Source: Bacteroides sp. CAG:443 | Lineage (GTDB): Bacteria; Bacteroidota; Bacteroidia; Bacteroidales; Bacteroidaceae | DNA: 42,561 nucleotides | NCBI GenBank assembly: GCA_000432735.1 | Contig: FR887770.1 | Location: forward strand, 1 to 42,561 | Direction of reading: 5' to 3' | Part shown: one piece after another, positions 26,707-34,981 of the stretch | Layout of the letters: each line of letters opens with the position of its first letter | Position numbering within the stretch: position 1 is the stretch's first letter | Program-made: the position numbers and the translations under genes | Notes under the pieces: model-generated | What the model was told of the DNA's origin: nothing | Seen by the model: the letters and a program-made list of their open reading frames with translations, nothing else | Databases searched by the model: none

Positions 26707-26887
26707 GAGGCTATATCAAAATGAAAAGCTGAGATAGGCTTACTTCTAATCTATCAGTTACAACATAAAAATCTCCTACTTTAGTCCTTGTTTTCTTCAA
26801 TTACAGGACTAAAAGTAGGAGATTTTTTACTTCTAAGTTTCAATCTATAAGATGTTTACTTTTGCAATTCTATTTTGAAACGGCCTC
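26707..26887. mobile_element. 181-bp MITE-like element bounded by imperfect inverted repeats
   Basis: The left end reads gaggctatatcaaaat and the inverted right end gaggccgtttcaaaat, matching at 13 of 16 positions. The ends resemble insertion-sequence termini and also the gaggctgtctcaaat stretch at the left window edge. No transposase is encoded, and I see no certain target-site duplication. It could instead be a degraded terminator pair. Confidence 0.35.
26767..26826. terminator. Strong hairpin inside the 181-bp element
   Basis: Arms aaaatctcctacttt…agtcct (26767-26787) and aggactaaaagtaggagatttt (26804-26826) pair over about 21 bp with one bulged base. A T-run follows on the plus strand, so it could terminate plus-strand transcripts from engB; on the minus strand T's also follow. 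Confidence 0.7.
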
Positions 26888-26917
26888 TTCATAATCTATG
26901 AATATTTTTCATAAAAT

Positions 26918-26969
26918 AAGCCAACTAATTTACCGCTCTTCAAACAAAGGATGGTAAATTAGTTGGCTT
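26918..26969. terminator. Terminator downstream of the ABC-F operon
   Basis: Arms 26918-26934 and 26953-26969 form a perfect 17-bp stem (aagccaactaatttacc) with an 18-nt loop. On the minus strand it begins 43 nt after the ABC-F stop codon and is followed by ttattttatg. On the plus strand ttttaattttt follows. Probably bidirectional. Confidence 0.85.
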
Positions 26970-27012
26970 TTAATTTTTCCGACTGAAATTCTATCTTTCA
27001 AAGGAGAAAGCG

Positions 27013-28878
27013 TCAGCCTTCTATCTCGCTCAGCTCCAGCCAGCGCATGCTCTTCTCGTCCAGTTCATCGTTCAGTGCCGGAAGACGTTTCGATTTTTCC
27101 GTCAGTTCTTCCACACTCAGCGAACCGCTGCACAAGGCTTCTTCCAGCGCTTTCTTTTCCGCCTCCAGTTGAGCAATGTCTTTTTCCAGCTGTTCAAATT
27201 CCTTTCTCTCCTTGAAAGTCATTCGGCGCTTGTCGTTTAAGCGGACACGCTGCGTCTTTTCCTCTTTCGGCTTGGCAGCTTCCTTTTCGTGTTCCGCCTT
27301 GGCCAGTTTCCATTCGCGATAATCGGAATAGTTACCGGGGAAGTCGCGTATATCGCCCTGCCCTTTGAAGACCAGCAAATGATCTACAACCTTATCCATG
27401 AAATAGCGGTCGTGGCTGACAACAATCACGCAGCCTTTAAAGTTTTGCAGGTATTCTTCCAGCACCTGAAGCGTCACGATATCCAAATCATTGGTAGGCT
27501 CGTCCAGCACAAGGAAGTTGGGATTCTTCATCAGTACCGTACACAGATACAACCGGCGGCGTTCTCCTCCACTCAACTTATACACATAGCTGTGCTGTGT
27601 TTCGGGAGTAAACAGGAAATGCTGCAAGAACTGCGAAGCGGTCAGTCGCTTGCCGTTGCCCAGCTCTATCACTTCAGCAATGTCCGTTATCACGTCTATC
27701 ACCTTCATCTGCTCGTCGAACTTCAATCCGTCCTGCGAATAATACCCGAAACGTACCGTTTCGCCGATATCGAGTGTACCGCTGTCCGGTTTCTCCAGTC
27801 CCATCAGAATCTTGATGAACGTAGACTTTCCGGTACCGTTGTTTCCAACGATACCCATTTTCTCGTAACGGGCAAAGATATACGAGAAGTCATCCAGAAT
27901 CTTTATATCGCCGAAGCTCTTGTACAGATGGTCGGCCTCGAAAATCTTTGAACCGATGTACGATGCCTTCACGTCGAGCTTCACGTTCGTATCATACGTA
28001 CGCTGCTTGGCAACCTTCTCCAGTTCGTAGAAAGCCTCTTCACGATAGCGCGCCTTATGACCGCGTGCCTGAGGCATACGGCGCATCCATTCCAGCTCTG
28101 TACGATACAGATTATTGGCACGCGCAATTTCCGCATTGGTAGCATCGATACGCTCCTGACGCTTCTCGAGGTAGTAACTGTAATTTCCTTTATACGAATA
28201 AATCTGCTTGTTGTCTATTTCGATAATTTCCGAGCAGACACGATCGAGAAAATAACGGTCGTGCGTCACCATCAGCAAGCTCAGATTGGCACGGTTCAGG
28301 TATTCTTCCAGCCATTCGGTCATATCTAGATCCAAGTGGTTGGTAGGCTCGTCCAGAATCAGCAGGTCAGGTTCGGTAATCAAGACATTCGCTAGTGCCA
28401 CACGCTTGAGCTGTCCTCCAGAAAGATGCTTGATTTTCTGATCGAAATGACGGATTTTTAACTGTGAAAGAATCTGCTTGGCACGGCGCTCATAATCCCA
28501 CGCCTTTTCGTGTTCCATGCGTGCCAACAAGTCCTCCAGTCCCGGATTCCCGGGAGTTTCCATGCATTTCTCGTATTCCTTTATCAGCTCGACGGTACTG
28601 TTTCCGTGATGGAAACAAGCCTCCAGCACCGTCAGCTCTTCCGGATAAGAAGGGCTCTGTTCCAGATAACCTACCCGCAGGTCACGGCGGAATGTAATGG
28701 TACCTTCATCGTAGCCTTCCTTTCCGGCAAGTATATTCAGCAACGTTGTTTTTCCGCTTCCGTTCTTGGCTATCAGCCCGACACGCTGTCCCTGCGCTAT
28801 GCCGAACGATATTTCATGGAACAACAACAGGTCGCCAAATGATTTTGTCAGGTTTTCGACTTGTAAATATGGAATCAT
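27013..28878 (-). CDS. uup: Uup-type ABC-F ATPase
   Basis: A cytoplasmic twin-ATPase ABC-F protein without membrane segments (621 residues); members act on ribosomes, and Uup also affects transposon excision in E. coli. The first cassette has AKNGSGKTT (37-45; Ala replaces the first Gly of the usual Walker A), LSGGQLKRVALA and LILDEPTNHLD. The second has GNNGTGKST, LSGGERRRLYL and LVLDEPTNDLD. The two are joined by a charged linker (about 235-290). The C-terminal segment from about 540 is a coiled coil with MTFKERKEFEQLEKDI, which resembles the Uup C-terminal domain. It is the last gene of the five-gene run, 36 nt after the preceding stop, and has a terminator behind it. Confidence 0.93.
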   Translation of the reverse strand: MIPYLQVENLTKSFGDLLLFHEISFGIAQGQRVGLIAKNGSGKTTLLNILAGKEGYDEGTITFRRDLRVGYLEQSPSYPEELTVLEACFHHGNSTVELIKEYEKCMETPGNPGLEDLLARMEHEKAWDYERRAKQILSQLKIRHFDQKIKHLSGGQLKRVALANVLITEPDLLILDEPTNHLDLDMTEWLEEYLNRANLSLLMVTHDRYFLDRVCSEIIEIDNKQIYSYKGNYSYYLEKRQERIDATNAEIARANNLYRTELEWMRRMPQARGHKARYREEAFYELEKVAKQRTYDTNVKLDVKASYIGSKIFEADHLYKSFGDIKILDDFSYIFARYEKMGIVGNNGTGKSTFIKILMGLEKPDSGTLDIGETVRFGYYSQDGLKFDEQMKVIDVITDIAEVIELGNGKRLTASQFLQHFLFTPETQHSYVYKLSGGERRRLYLCTVLMKNPNFLVLDEPTNDLDIVTLQVLEEYLQNFKGCVIVVSHDRYFMDKVVDHLLVFKGQGDIRDFPGNYSDYREWKLAKAEHEKEAAKPKEEKTQRVRLNDKRRMTFKERKEFEQLEKDIAQLEAEKKALEEALCSGSLSVEELTEKSKRLPALNDELDEKSMRWLELSEIEG

Positions 28879-28914
28879 TCTTTTTTGCTATAAATTAATT
28901 CTATGTAATCAGGC

Positions 28915-29742
28915 TCAGAGTACAGCTTCCACTTCCGAACGGATACGCTCGTACTCGGCTTTCAAATTGCAAGGCTGACCGTTTCTCACCTTATCCCATA
29001 TCAGTCGGGCAGGATTGACCATCACATTTGTCTGACCGAAACGCAAGGCAGGATATTCCTTCTCTCCGTCTATCACTGTCACCCAGTCCATCCCGTCCAT
29101 TTCATTTACGAGAATCGCTCCGAAAGCAAATCCGAAACTTTCCCATGCCGACCGCTGGTTCTTGTTGAAACGTCCGCTGTCCATCACTTTCTGTATGCTT
29201 TCTATATCAGCTTCACTCGAAGTAAAATCTTTGGTGAGCTGCTTCTTGATGGTAGATACCGCCCAGTCGTATGCTTCATTGATAGCATTTATTTCGAGTA
29301 CACGTACCGGAATGATTTCCTTCCACGGCTTTTCTCCTGCACCACGTACATTCAGCGAAGCTATAATCTGCTCGGCTACCTTTGCACTTTCGCCCTTGGT
29401 TACGGTAAACGAGCATTCTACCGAAATACTATCCTTGCCCGTCACCCAGATATGAGAGGTATACCATACGCCGTTTTCCTGAAAGCTCTCAGTCAGGTAC
29501 GCACAGTTCCACTTACCCACCTTGACCAGCTTTACTCCACGACTGTGCTGCATTTCATACTCGATGCACTCCTGTGCATAATTCCGATTCTCGCCCTGAT
29601 AGGCCGAAATACGGAAGTTTCCCGTCCACTTGTCGGGATTGTAAAACAAGAAACTGTCTTCTGTGTCCTCAAACTCACGCCAGTCGGACGGATACTCCAG
29701 TGAGAACCACGAACCGGGGGATATATATTTCATCATAACCAT
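28915..29742 (-). CDS. DUF3805/DUF3806-like two-domain protein
   Basis: A 275-residue protein without signal peptide. The N-terminal half (about 4-130; SPGSWFSLEYPSDWREFED…SFLFYNP) resembles DUF3805, with alternating beta strands and Trp/Tyr residues. The C-terminal half (about 150-275; RSAWESFGFAFGAILVNEMDGMDWVTV) resembles DUF3806, a domain found in Bacteroidetes and in immunity-like proteins. Function unknown. The ATG at 29742 gives MVMMK; the third or fourth codon could be the true start. It lies 53 nt after the VOC gene and 36 nt before the ABC-F gene. Confidence 0.75.
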   Translation of the reverse strand: MVMMKYISPGSWFSLEYPSDWREFEDTEDSFLFYNPDKWTGNFRISAYQGENRNYAQECIEYEMQHSRGVKLVKVGKWNCAYLTESFQENGVWYTSHIWVTGKDSISVECSFTVTKGESAKVAEQIIASLNVRGAGEKPWKEIIPVRVLEINAINEAYDWAVSTIKKQLTKDFTSSEADIESIQKVMDSGRFNKNQRSAWESFGFAFGAILVNEMDGMDWVTVIDGEKEYPALRFGQTNVMVNPARLIWDKVRNGQPCNLKAEYERIRSEVEAVL

Positions 29743-29795
29743 GTTGTTTTTAGGGAATCTATTCTAAAACTTACACACAATATCTGAATCCGCTA

Positions 29796-30173
29796 TTACT
29801 TGACCGGAAGAATTTCTATCCAGTAATCGTCCGGATCGTTAATGAAATAAAGTCCCATAGCTTCATTTTCGAAACATACGCAACCCATTTCCTTGTGGAA
29901 CTTGCGGACTTCATCGTAATCTCCCTCTACACGCAAGCAGAGATGACTTTCGTTTTCGCCCAGTTCGTATGCTTCTGTATGGTCACGCAGCCATGTCAGC
30001 TCCAGCAAAAAGTTTGAATGGTCATCGGCCATGTATACCAGAATGAACGAACCGTCGCTTGCTTCCTTGCGGTGTGATTCGTGCAGCCCCAGTGCCGTTT
30101 CATAAAACTTGATACTCTTTTCCAGATTAGTCACATTGATATTAAAATGATCGAATCTTCCTTTTACTTGCAT
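29796..30173 (-). CDS. VOC-family (glyoxalase/dioxygenase fold) protein
   Basis: A 125-residue single-module vicinal-oxygen-chelate protein. The N-terminal RFDHFNINVTNLEKSIKFYETALGL and the C-terminal DDYWIEILPVK are typical of glyoxalase I-like proteins. Four likely metal ligands are present (H9, a Glu in LLELTW, a His in ESHLCLRVE and a Glu in WIEIL). Lactoylglutathione lyase is possible, but substrate cannot be told from sequence, and Bacteroides generally lack glutathione. It overlaps the upstream metallo-hydrolase gene by 10 nt, so the two are likely translationally coupled. Confidence 0.88.
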   Translation of the reverse strand: MQVKGRFDHFNINVTNLEKSIKFYETALGLHESHRKEASDGSFILVYMADDHSNFLLELTWLRDHTEAYELGENESHLCLRVEGDYDEVRKFHKEMGCVCFENEAMGLYFINDPDDYWIEILPVK

Positions 30174-30913
30174 AATACGTTATTTTTATTGAATTCTAAA
30201 CTTATCTTCTGTCCTCTCGAGCGTATTTCAGGCATCACTGCACCGTATTCCCGTGCAATCGGAGCGAATGCAGCAGCCTTATCGTATGCCTCATCGAAAT
30301 GCATCGGTACAAAGATAGAAGTTTTTATCTGTTCTACAAATTGACGAGGGCCACGCATATACTCCCTCCCCAGACGCGGATCGACAGGAAACATCACCAC
30401 ATCCATGCTGCGGGTATAGCGAGTAATGTCAGTCAGCTCGCAAAGGAAGTGCCTTTCGTAGCCTCTCCATTCAGCTTCATCGCTTTCGTCCATCCAATGC
30501 CAGTTATTCAAATCGCCTGCATGAAAGATTTTCTTTCCTTCAACTTCAATAAGGAATGACACCCCTATGTCGGTCGATCCGAAAGCATGTACCTGCAAGA
30601 GTTCATCGGCATAATATTCTCCTTTACCCAACCATACCGCTTCTTCCGGTTTTGCCAGCTTCTGCTCCAAAATATCTCGCGAGAAAATGTATAAAACGTC
30701 GGCATGTTCTGAACGAAACGTGAGCACGTTTTTATTGAAATGATCGGCATGAGAATGGCTGGAAAGCACATACAACTTGCCGGGGCGTTTCAGCAACTCA
30801 TCGTGTACAATGCCGCTTGTTGCCGAGACCGAATCTTCAAAGTAATCCATGATAATGGTGAAGCCCTCGCCCAACAAGGCAAATCCACTGTGATACAAAT
30901 AAATCAGTTCCAT
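30164..30913 (-). CDS. Metallo-beta-lactamase-fold hydrolase
   Basis: A 249-residue cytoplasmic MBL-fold protein. The zinc motif HxHxDH is clear as SHSHADH (H53, H55, D57, H58), followed by HAGDLNNWHW, which carries further ligands, and a C-terminal VPMHFDE. It belongs to the small UlaG-like/L-ascorbate-lactonase-like hydrolase group; the substrate is unknown. It starts 15 nt after the transglutaminase-like gene and ends within the VOC gene (10-nt overlap). Confidence 0.87.
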   Translation of the reverse strand: MELIYLYHSGFALLGEGFTIIMDYFEDSVSATSGIVHDELLKRPGKLYVLSSHSHADHFNKNVLTFRSEHADVLYIFSRDILEQKLAKPEEAVWLGKGEYYADELLQVHAFGSTDIGVSFLIEVEGKKIFHAGDLNNWHWMDESDEAEWRGYERHFLCELTDITRYTRSMDVVMFPVDPRLGREYMRGPRQFVEQIKTSIFVPMHFDEAYDKAAAFAPIAREYGAVMPEIRSRGQKISLEFNKNNVLCK

Positions 30914-30928
30914 TGTTTTCTTTTTGGT

Positions 30929-32134
30929 TTATTTCCCGATAGGCTGTATATAGGCACGAGTAGCCTTGTCTATCTCAAGAAACATGTAGTTCACTTTACC
31001 GGAATGTATCAGTTCCTCATTTTCCTTATAAATGCGAGTCGCATATTCCTTCGACTTTTCGAACATCAGCCGTGAAACACTTTCCTGCGACTTGCCTGCA
31101 ACCGTAGAATCCAGTTTTTCTTCGGGGAAGAAATCATCCAGATTAACATCGCCAATCATTGAAGTTTCCAGAAAATGCATATTCCGGTGCATGCGGTCGG
31201 TATAATATCCTACAAACATGTGTCCGGGAATACGTACCAGAATAGGATTGATATTGATAGCTTTCAGCAACGAAGCAAACAGTACACTGCCGTCCACACA
31301 ATTAATCTGAGCCGACTGCAAAGCATCATCGAACGTACGAACACGCTGGGTAAACACCACATTCGATGACAAGCTACTGTTACTGATGGAACTGTATTTG
31401 AAGTTCCTTTTCTGCAAAACATACCACAAAGCATACACCTGCTTGTCGACAATGTCTTCACTTTTACCCTGATACCCCCAGAAACGATTTACAATGCGTG
31501 TATTCAATGCTTCACGCAATATCTGATCTATCTTCGGATTATCCTCATTGACATAGGCTGCAAAAAATTCGCCGGTATCGTGAAATTTCAGGCGACTGTC
31601 GATATACCCCAGCAGACATTCGTTGATACTGCGTACAGAAAAAGTATGTACACTGCTGCCCAGTTCACGCTTGTTCAACTCTACATGAATGGATACACTG
31701 ACCGGAACAGCCTGTTCATTTTCCCGCAAGGCGTTATAGTCCCATACAATATCGGGAAAAACTGTATATTCTTTTCCCGCCTCGGGCAAGATAAATTCTG
31801 ACACAGAGCGCGAAAAGAAAGGTGTTTCATCTACCTCTATTCTTAATTTGCTGTTATTGTAAGTACTCTTTATCCGTACGGCGATACATGATTTCGAATT
31901 ACCTATATAACCGGTATCGGCAGGAACGATCAAATTGGCATCGGTAGTAGCCGTCGAAAGAATAGTTACCGGAAAGATATTTCCTCCCAGCTCGTCGGTA
32001 ATTTCAAAATCGGAACGGAACGGTTCATACCGATATATATAAATAACCGCTATTAATATAACAACGACCCCCAGCACACATGTAGACCATTTCCACTTAT
32101 TGCCAATACGAGAAAAGAATTTAAATCCATTCAT
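30929..32134 (-). CDS. Membrane-anchored transglutaminase-like protein
   Basis: A 401-residue protein with one N-terminal membrane helix (about 17-35) and a periplasmic remainder. The middle (about 270-330) has the Cys-His signature of transglutaminase-like cysteine peptidases: NCVDGSVLFASLLKA (C279), PGHMFVGYY (H305) and an acidic residue nearby (E323 in LETS) to complete a triad. Residues 40-170 look beta-rich. The family suggests a protease, ligase or amidase in the envelope, but no substrate is evident. It is the first gene of the five-gene run, 20 nt after the ridA terminator, with no obvious promoter of its own. Confidence 0.78.
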   Translation of the reverse strand: MNGFKFFSRIGNKWKWSTCVLGVVVILIAVIYIYRYEPFRSDFEITDELGGNIFPVTILSTATTDANLIVPADTGYIGNSKSCIAVRIKSTYNNSKLRIEVDETPFFSRSVSEFILPEAGKEYTVFPDIVWDYNALRENEQAVPVSVSIHVELNKRELGSSVHTFSVRSINECLLGYIDSRLKFHDTGEFFAAYVNEDNPKIDQILREALNTRIVNRFWGYQGKSEDIVDKQVYALWYVLQKRNFKYSSISNSSLSSNVVFTQRVRTFDDALQSAQINCVDGSVLFASLLKAININPILVRIPGHMFVGYYTDRMHRNMHFLETSMIGDVNLDDFFPEEKLDSTVAGKSQESVSRLMFEKSKEYATRIYKENEELIHSGKVNYMFLEIDKATRAYIQPIGK

Positions 32135-32154
32135 ATCATTTTATTTAAAATAAT

Positions 32155-32191
32155 GTCATTCAGGGGAAGGCGCACCCACACCCTGAATGAC
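32155..32191 (-). terminator. Terminator behind ridA
   Basis: Arms 32155-32165 and 32181-32191 are perfect 11-bp complements (gtcattcaggg). On the minus strand attattttaaat follows. It lies 24 nt after the ridA stop and 20 nt before the next ATG, so any transcription of the five-gene operon must start inside or read through it. Confidence 0.75.
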
Positions 32192-32215
32192 AGCATGCTC
32201 AATGTAAATATCCGG

Positions 32216-32593
32216 TTATCTAACCGCAATACATTCAATTTCTACCAATGCACCTTTCGGCAATGCCTTTACAGCTACAGCCGAACGAGCAGGGAAATCA
32301 CCTTCAAAGTAGGTTGCATATACACCATTCATTTCTGCGAACAATGACATATCGGCCAGAAACACAGTGGTCTTTACAATATTGGCAGTAGTCAAACCTG
32401 CTTCAGCCAGAATATTCTTAATGTTTTCGAACGATTGTGCTGTCTGTTCTGCTACCCCTCCAGGAGCAAATTCACCGGTTGCCGGATCAACAGGCAACTG
32501 TCCCGACAAGAATACCATACCATTTGCTTCGATAGCCTGGCTATACGGACCGATAGCAGCAGGAGCCTTTTCTGTAAAAATAACTTTCTTCAT
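32216..32593 (-). CDS. ridA: RidA-family reactive-intermediate deaminase
   Basis: A 125-residue RidA (YjgF/YER057c/UK114) protein that hydrolyses reactive enamine/imine intermediates from PLP enzymes such as threonine dehydratase. Key stretches are AIGPYSQAI, FLSGQLPVDPATGE, the catalytic-site arginine in FPARSAVAVKALPKGALVEIECIAV (R103 region) and the conserved glutamate in that segment. Length and start are standard. It is divergent from rho and stands before the terminator at 32155-32191. Confidence 0.96.
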   Translation of the reverse strand: MKKVIFTEKAPAAIGPYSQAIEANGMVFLSGQLPVDPATGEFAPGGVAEQTAQSFENIKNILAEAGLTTANIVKTTVFLADMSLFAEMNGVYATYFEGDFPARSAVAVKALPKGALVEIECIAVR

Positions 32594-32701
32594 GTTGTTT
32601 TGTTTTGTTTTTAGAATTAAAAATCCAAGAGTTAAATTCCAACGCTAAAATAACACTTTTCTCGCAAACAGAGGAAAAAAAGAAAAAAAAAGGCAAGTTT
32701 A

Positions 32702-32732
32702 TTGGATAATATCAGAAAAAGGCTTACTTTTG
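32702..32732 (+). promoter_or_regulatory. Predicted rho promoter
   Basis: TACTTTTG (32725-32732) matches the TAnnTTTG -7 element, and TTG (32702-32704) lies 20 nt upstream, the usual Bacteroidetes spacing. The start would be near 32736, leaving an untranslated leader of about 165 nt before the rho ATG at 32903. Confidence 0.6.
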
Positions 32733-32810
32733 TCAATGTAAAAACTCCTTTTTTACTTATTACATCAAATAACAAAACAATCATTAAACTGTAATTACTG
32801 ATAAGCGTAA

Positions 32811-32852
32811 ATGAATACAGGCTATTCCTTAGCTTTACATGCCTGTGCGTAA
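32811..32852 (+). CDS. Possible 13-codon leader peptide upstream of rho
   Basis: ATG at 32811 opens MNTGYSLALHACA followed by TAA at 32850-32852, inside the predicted rho leader and overlapping its first stem. It lies 50 nt before the rho start. It may be a chance ORF; position and overlap with the hairpin make a regulatory role possible. Confidence 0.25.
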   Translation: MNTGYSLALHACA

Positions 32853-32902
32853 TCTTGTGCGCTACGCTTTCATATAGTTACTAAACTCATTACACTATAC
32901 TT

Positions 32903-34912
32903 ATGTATAACATCATTCAACTAAATGACAAAGATTTGACTGAATTGCAGCAGATTGCCAAAGAGTTGGGACTGAAAAAAACCAGTACGTTACGTAAAGA
33001 AGAACTGGTATACCGCATTCTGGACGAACAAGCAATCGTCGGTGCTACCAAGAAAGCGGCAGCTGCCAAGTCAAACGAAGAACGCAAAGAAGGGCAACCT
33101 CGCAAACGCTCACGCATCAGCGTGAAAAAAGAAGGTGACAAGGTTTACACTGCAACCAAGGACAAAGCACAAAAACTGGAAGCCAATACTCCTCCACTAC
33201 CTGCACCCGCTCCACTTTTCAAAGATGAGAACGTTCAGGTTTCAGAAAATCAGGCAGAAAGTGTTGCCACTCCAGTAAGCGAAGATAAACCTAAGTCTAA
33301 ACGTGGACGGAAACCCGGAAGCAAAAATAAAACGACACTGGAAAAAGAGCAACAATCAAATCAAGAAAATACAGAAAAACCAATCCAAGAAAAAGTAGTT
33401 CCAGCACCAATAGACACTGATGATATGGAACTCCCGGAACTGGATCTTACAAGTGGCGACGACTTTATTCCAATCGAGGATCTTCCATCTGAAAAAATCG
33501 AGCTTCCGACAGAGTTACTGGGAAAATTTGAAGCTACCAAAATGGAAACTGCTCCGCAAGCAGCACCGGCAGAGAAACCAGAAAAGGATAATAAGCCGAA
33601 TAACAATAAATACCAGCAGCGCCAGCAACGCTATAATAACAACAACCGTAACAATAACCAGAATAACGGACGCCAGCAACAGGCTCAAAATAACAATCAC
33701 ATCGTTCCCCAAGGCACTACAGCCAACCTTCCGGCTCCACAGCCGGTTGTAGCAGAGCCTGTCCAGCCCAAACCGGTAGAAAAACCGTACGAATTCGATG
33801 ATATTCTGGCAGGTACAGGAGTTTTGGAAATTATGCCCGACGGTTACGGTTTCCTTCGCTCATCTGATTATAATTATCTTTCTTCACCAGACGATATTTA
33901 TGTTTCTCAGTCGCAAATTAAATTATTCGGATTGAAAACAGGCGACGTAGTAGAAGGTACAATCCGTCCTCCCAAGGAAGGTGAGAAATATTTCCCGCTG
34001 GTAAAAGTTTCGAAAATTAACGGACTGGATCCCGGACTGGTACGTGACCGTGTGCCGTTCGACCATCTCACTCCGTTGTTCCCTGATGAAAAATTCAAAC
34101 TCTGCAAAGGATACGACGACAACTTGTCGGCACGTGTAGTCGATCTCTTCGCCCCTATCGGTAAAGGTCAGCGTGCATTGATTGTGGCACAGCCTAAAAC
34201 AGGTAAGACTATCTTGATGAAAGATATTGCCAATGCCATTGCAGCCAATCATCCGGAAGTATATATGATTATGTTGCTTATCGATGAACGTCCGGAAGAA
34301 GTTACCGACATGGCTCGCAGCGTAAATGCTGAGGTCATCGCTTCAACTTTCGACGAACCGGCAGAACGCCACGTAAAGATAGCAGGTATTGTACTGGAGA
34401 AAGCAAAACGCATGGTAGAATGTGGACACGATGTGGTTATCTTCCTCGACTCTATCACTCGTCTGGCTCGTGCATACAATACAGTATCGCCTGCATCGGG
34501 TAAAGTGCTTTCGGGTGGTGTCGATGCTAATGCACTGCACAAACCAAAACGTTTCTTCGGTGCTGCACGTAACATTGAAGGTGGAGGTTCACTGACTATC
34601 ATCGCTACCGCTCTGATTGATACGGGTTCTAAGATGGATGAGGTAATCTTCGAAGAATTCAAGGGTACCGGTAACATGGAACTCCAGCTGGATCGTAATC
34701 TGAGCAACAAGCGAATTTTCCCGGCTGTCAACATTACTGCATCAAGCACACGCCGCGACGATCTGCTGCTTGACAAGACAACATTGGACCGCATGTGGAT
34801 ATTACGCAAGTATCTTGCCGACATGAATCCGATAGAAGCTATGGACTTCGTAAAAGACCGTCTGGAAAAGACCAAAGACAACGAAGAATTCCTGATGAGT
34901 ATGAACTCTTAA
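32903..34912 (+). CDS. rho: Transcription termination factor Rho with long disordered insertion
   Basis: A hexameric RNA helicase that ends transcription (669 residues, versus 419 in E. coli). Residues 1-45 are the Rho_N helical domain. About 46-295 are a low-complexity insertion: Lys/Ser/Glu-rich at first (with an AT-hook-like KRGRKPGSK at 133-141), then Asn/Gln-rich (NNNKYQQRQQRYNNNNRNNN). The RNA-binding OSB fold follows (GYGFLRS 314-320), then the ATPase with Walker A PKTGKT (431-436), catalytic glutamate segment DERPEE (461-466), Walker B VVIFLDS (511-517), Q-loop and R-loop. This insertion is known in Bacteroides Rho and has been linked to phase separation. It is monocistronic with its own terminator. 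Confidence 0.98.
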   Translation: MYNIIQLNDKDLTELQQIAKELGLKKTSTLRKEELVYRILDEQAIVGATKKAAAAKSNEERKEGQPRKRSRISVKKEGDKVYTATKDKAQKLEANTPPLPAPAPLFKDENVQVSENQAESVATPVSEDKPKSKRGRKPGSKNKTTLEKEQQSNQENTEKPIQEKVVPAPIDTDDMELPELDLTSGDDFIPIEDLPSEKIELPTELLGKFEATKMETAPQAAPAEKPEKDNKPNNNKYQQRQQRYNNNNRNNNQNNGRQQQAQNNNHIVPQGTTANLPAPQPVVAEPVQPKPVEKPYEFDDILAGTGVLEIMPDGYGFLRSSDYNYLSSPDDIYVSQSQIKLFGLKTGDVVEGTIRPPKEGEKYFPLVKVSKINGLDPGLVRDRVPFDHLTPLFPDEKFKLCKGYDDNLSARVVDLFAPIGKGQRALIVAQPKTGKTILMKDIANAIAANHPEVYMIMLLIDERPEEVTDMARSVNAEVIASTFDEPAERHVKIAGIVLEKAKRMVECGHDVVIFLDSITRLARAYNTVSPASGKVLSGGVDANALHKPKRFFGAARNIEGGGSLTIIATALIDTGSKMDEVIFEEFKGTGNMELQLDRNLSNKRIFPAVNITASSTRRDDLLLDKTTLDRMWILRKYLADMNPIEAMDFVKDRLEKTKDNEEFLMSMNS

Positions 34913-34935
34913 CAAGGAGTTGCTATATAACATTT

Positions 34936-34976
34936 TGCCCTGCAAGCATTTTCCAAAGTAGGATGCTTGCAGGGCA
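34936..34976 (+). terminator. Intrinsic terminator after rho
   Basis: Arms 34936-34949 and 34963-34976 give a perfect 14-bp stem (tgccctgcaagcat) with a 13-nt loop, then ttttatt. It begins 24 nt after the rho stop codon and ends just before the convergent PepSY-like gene. Confidence 0.88.
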
Positions 34977-34981
34977 TTTTA

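Larger units (their letters stand above)
26239..27012. other. Repeat-rich non-coding gap between engB and the ABC-F gene
   Basis: No gene is supported here. In order it holds: a 7-bp stem (26253-26259 with 26266-26272); a loosely paired structure ending in a T-run near 26360-26366 that might terminate engB; the 12-mer gtggggatgttg (26418-26429); a palindrome (26460-26490) related to the one at 6335; a 181-bp element with imperfect inverted ends (26707-26887) that contains a strong hairpin; and a 17-bp hairpin (26918-26969). A 60-codon minus-strand frame at 26370-26552 runs straight through the palindrome and I do not count it as a gene. Confidence 0.6.
32594..32902. other. Divergent ridA-rho intergenic region with rho leader
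   Basis: This 309-nt gap contains the predicted rho promoter, and then a leader of about 165 nt with two small stems (acaggc 32817-32822 with gcctgt 32841-32846; gcgta 32847-32851 with tacgc 32863-32867) and a 13-codon ORF at 32811-32852. The stretch from 32640 to 32700 is A-rich. The ridA promoter is not clear; TAGCGTTG near 32640 is one base off consensus. Confidence 0.55.
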
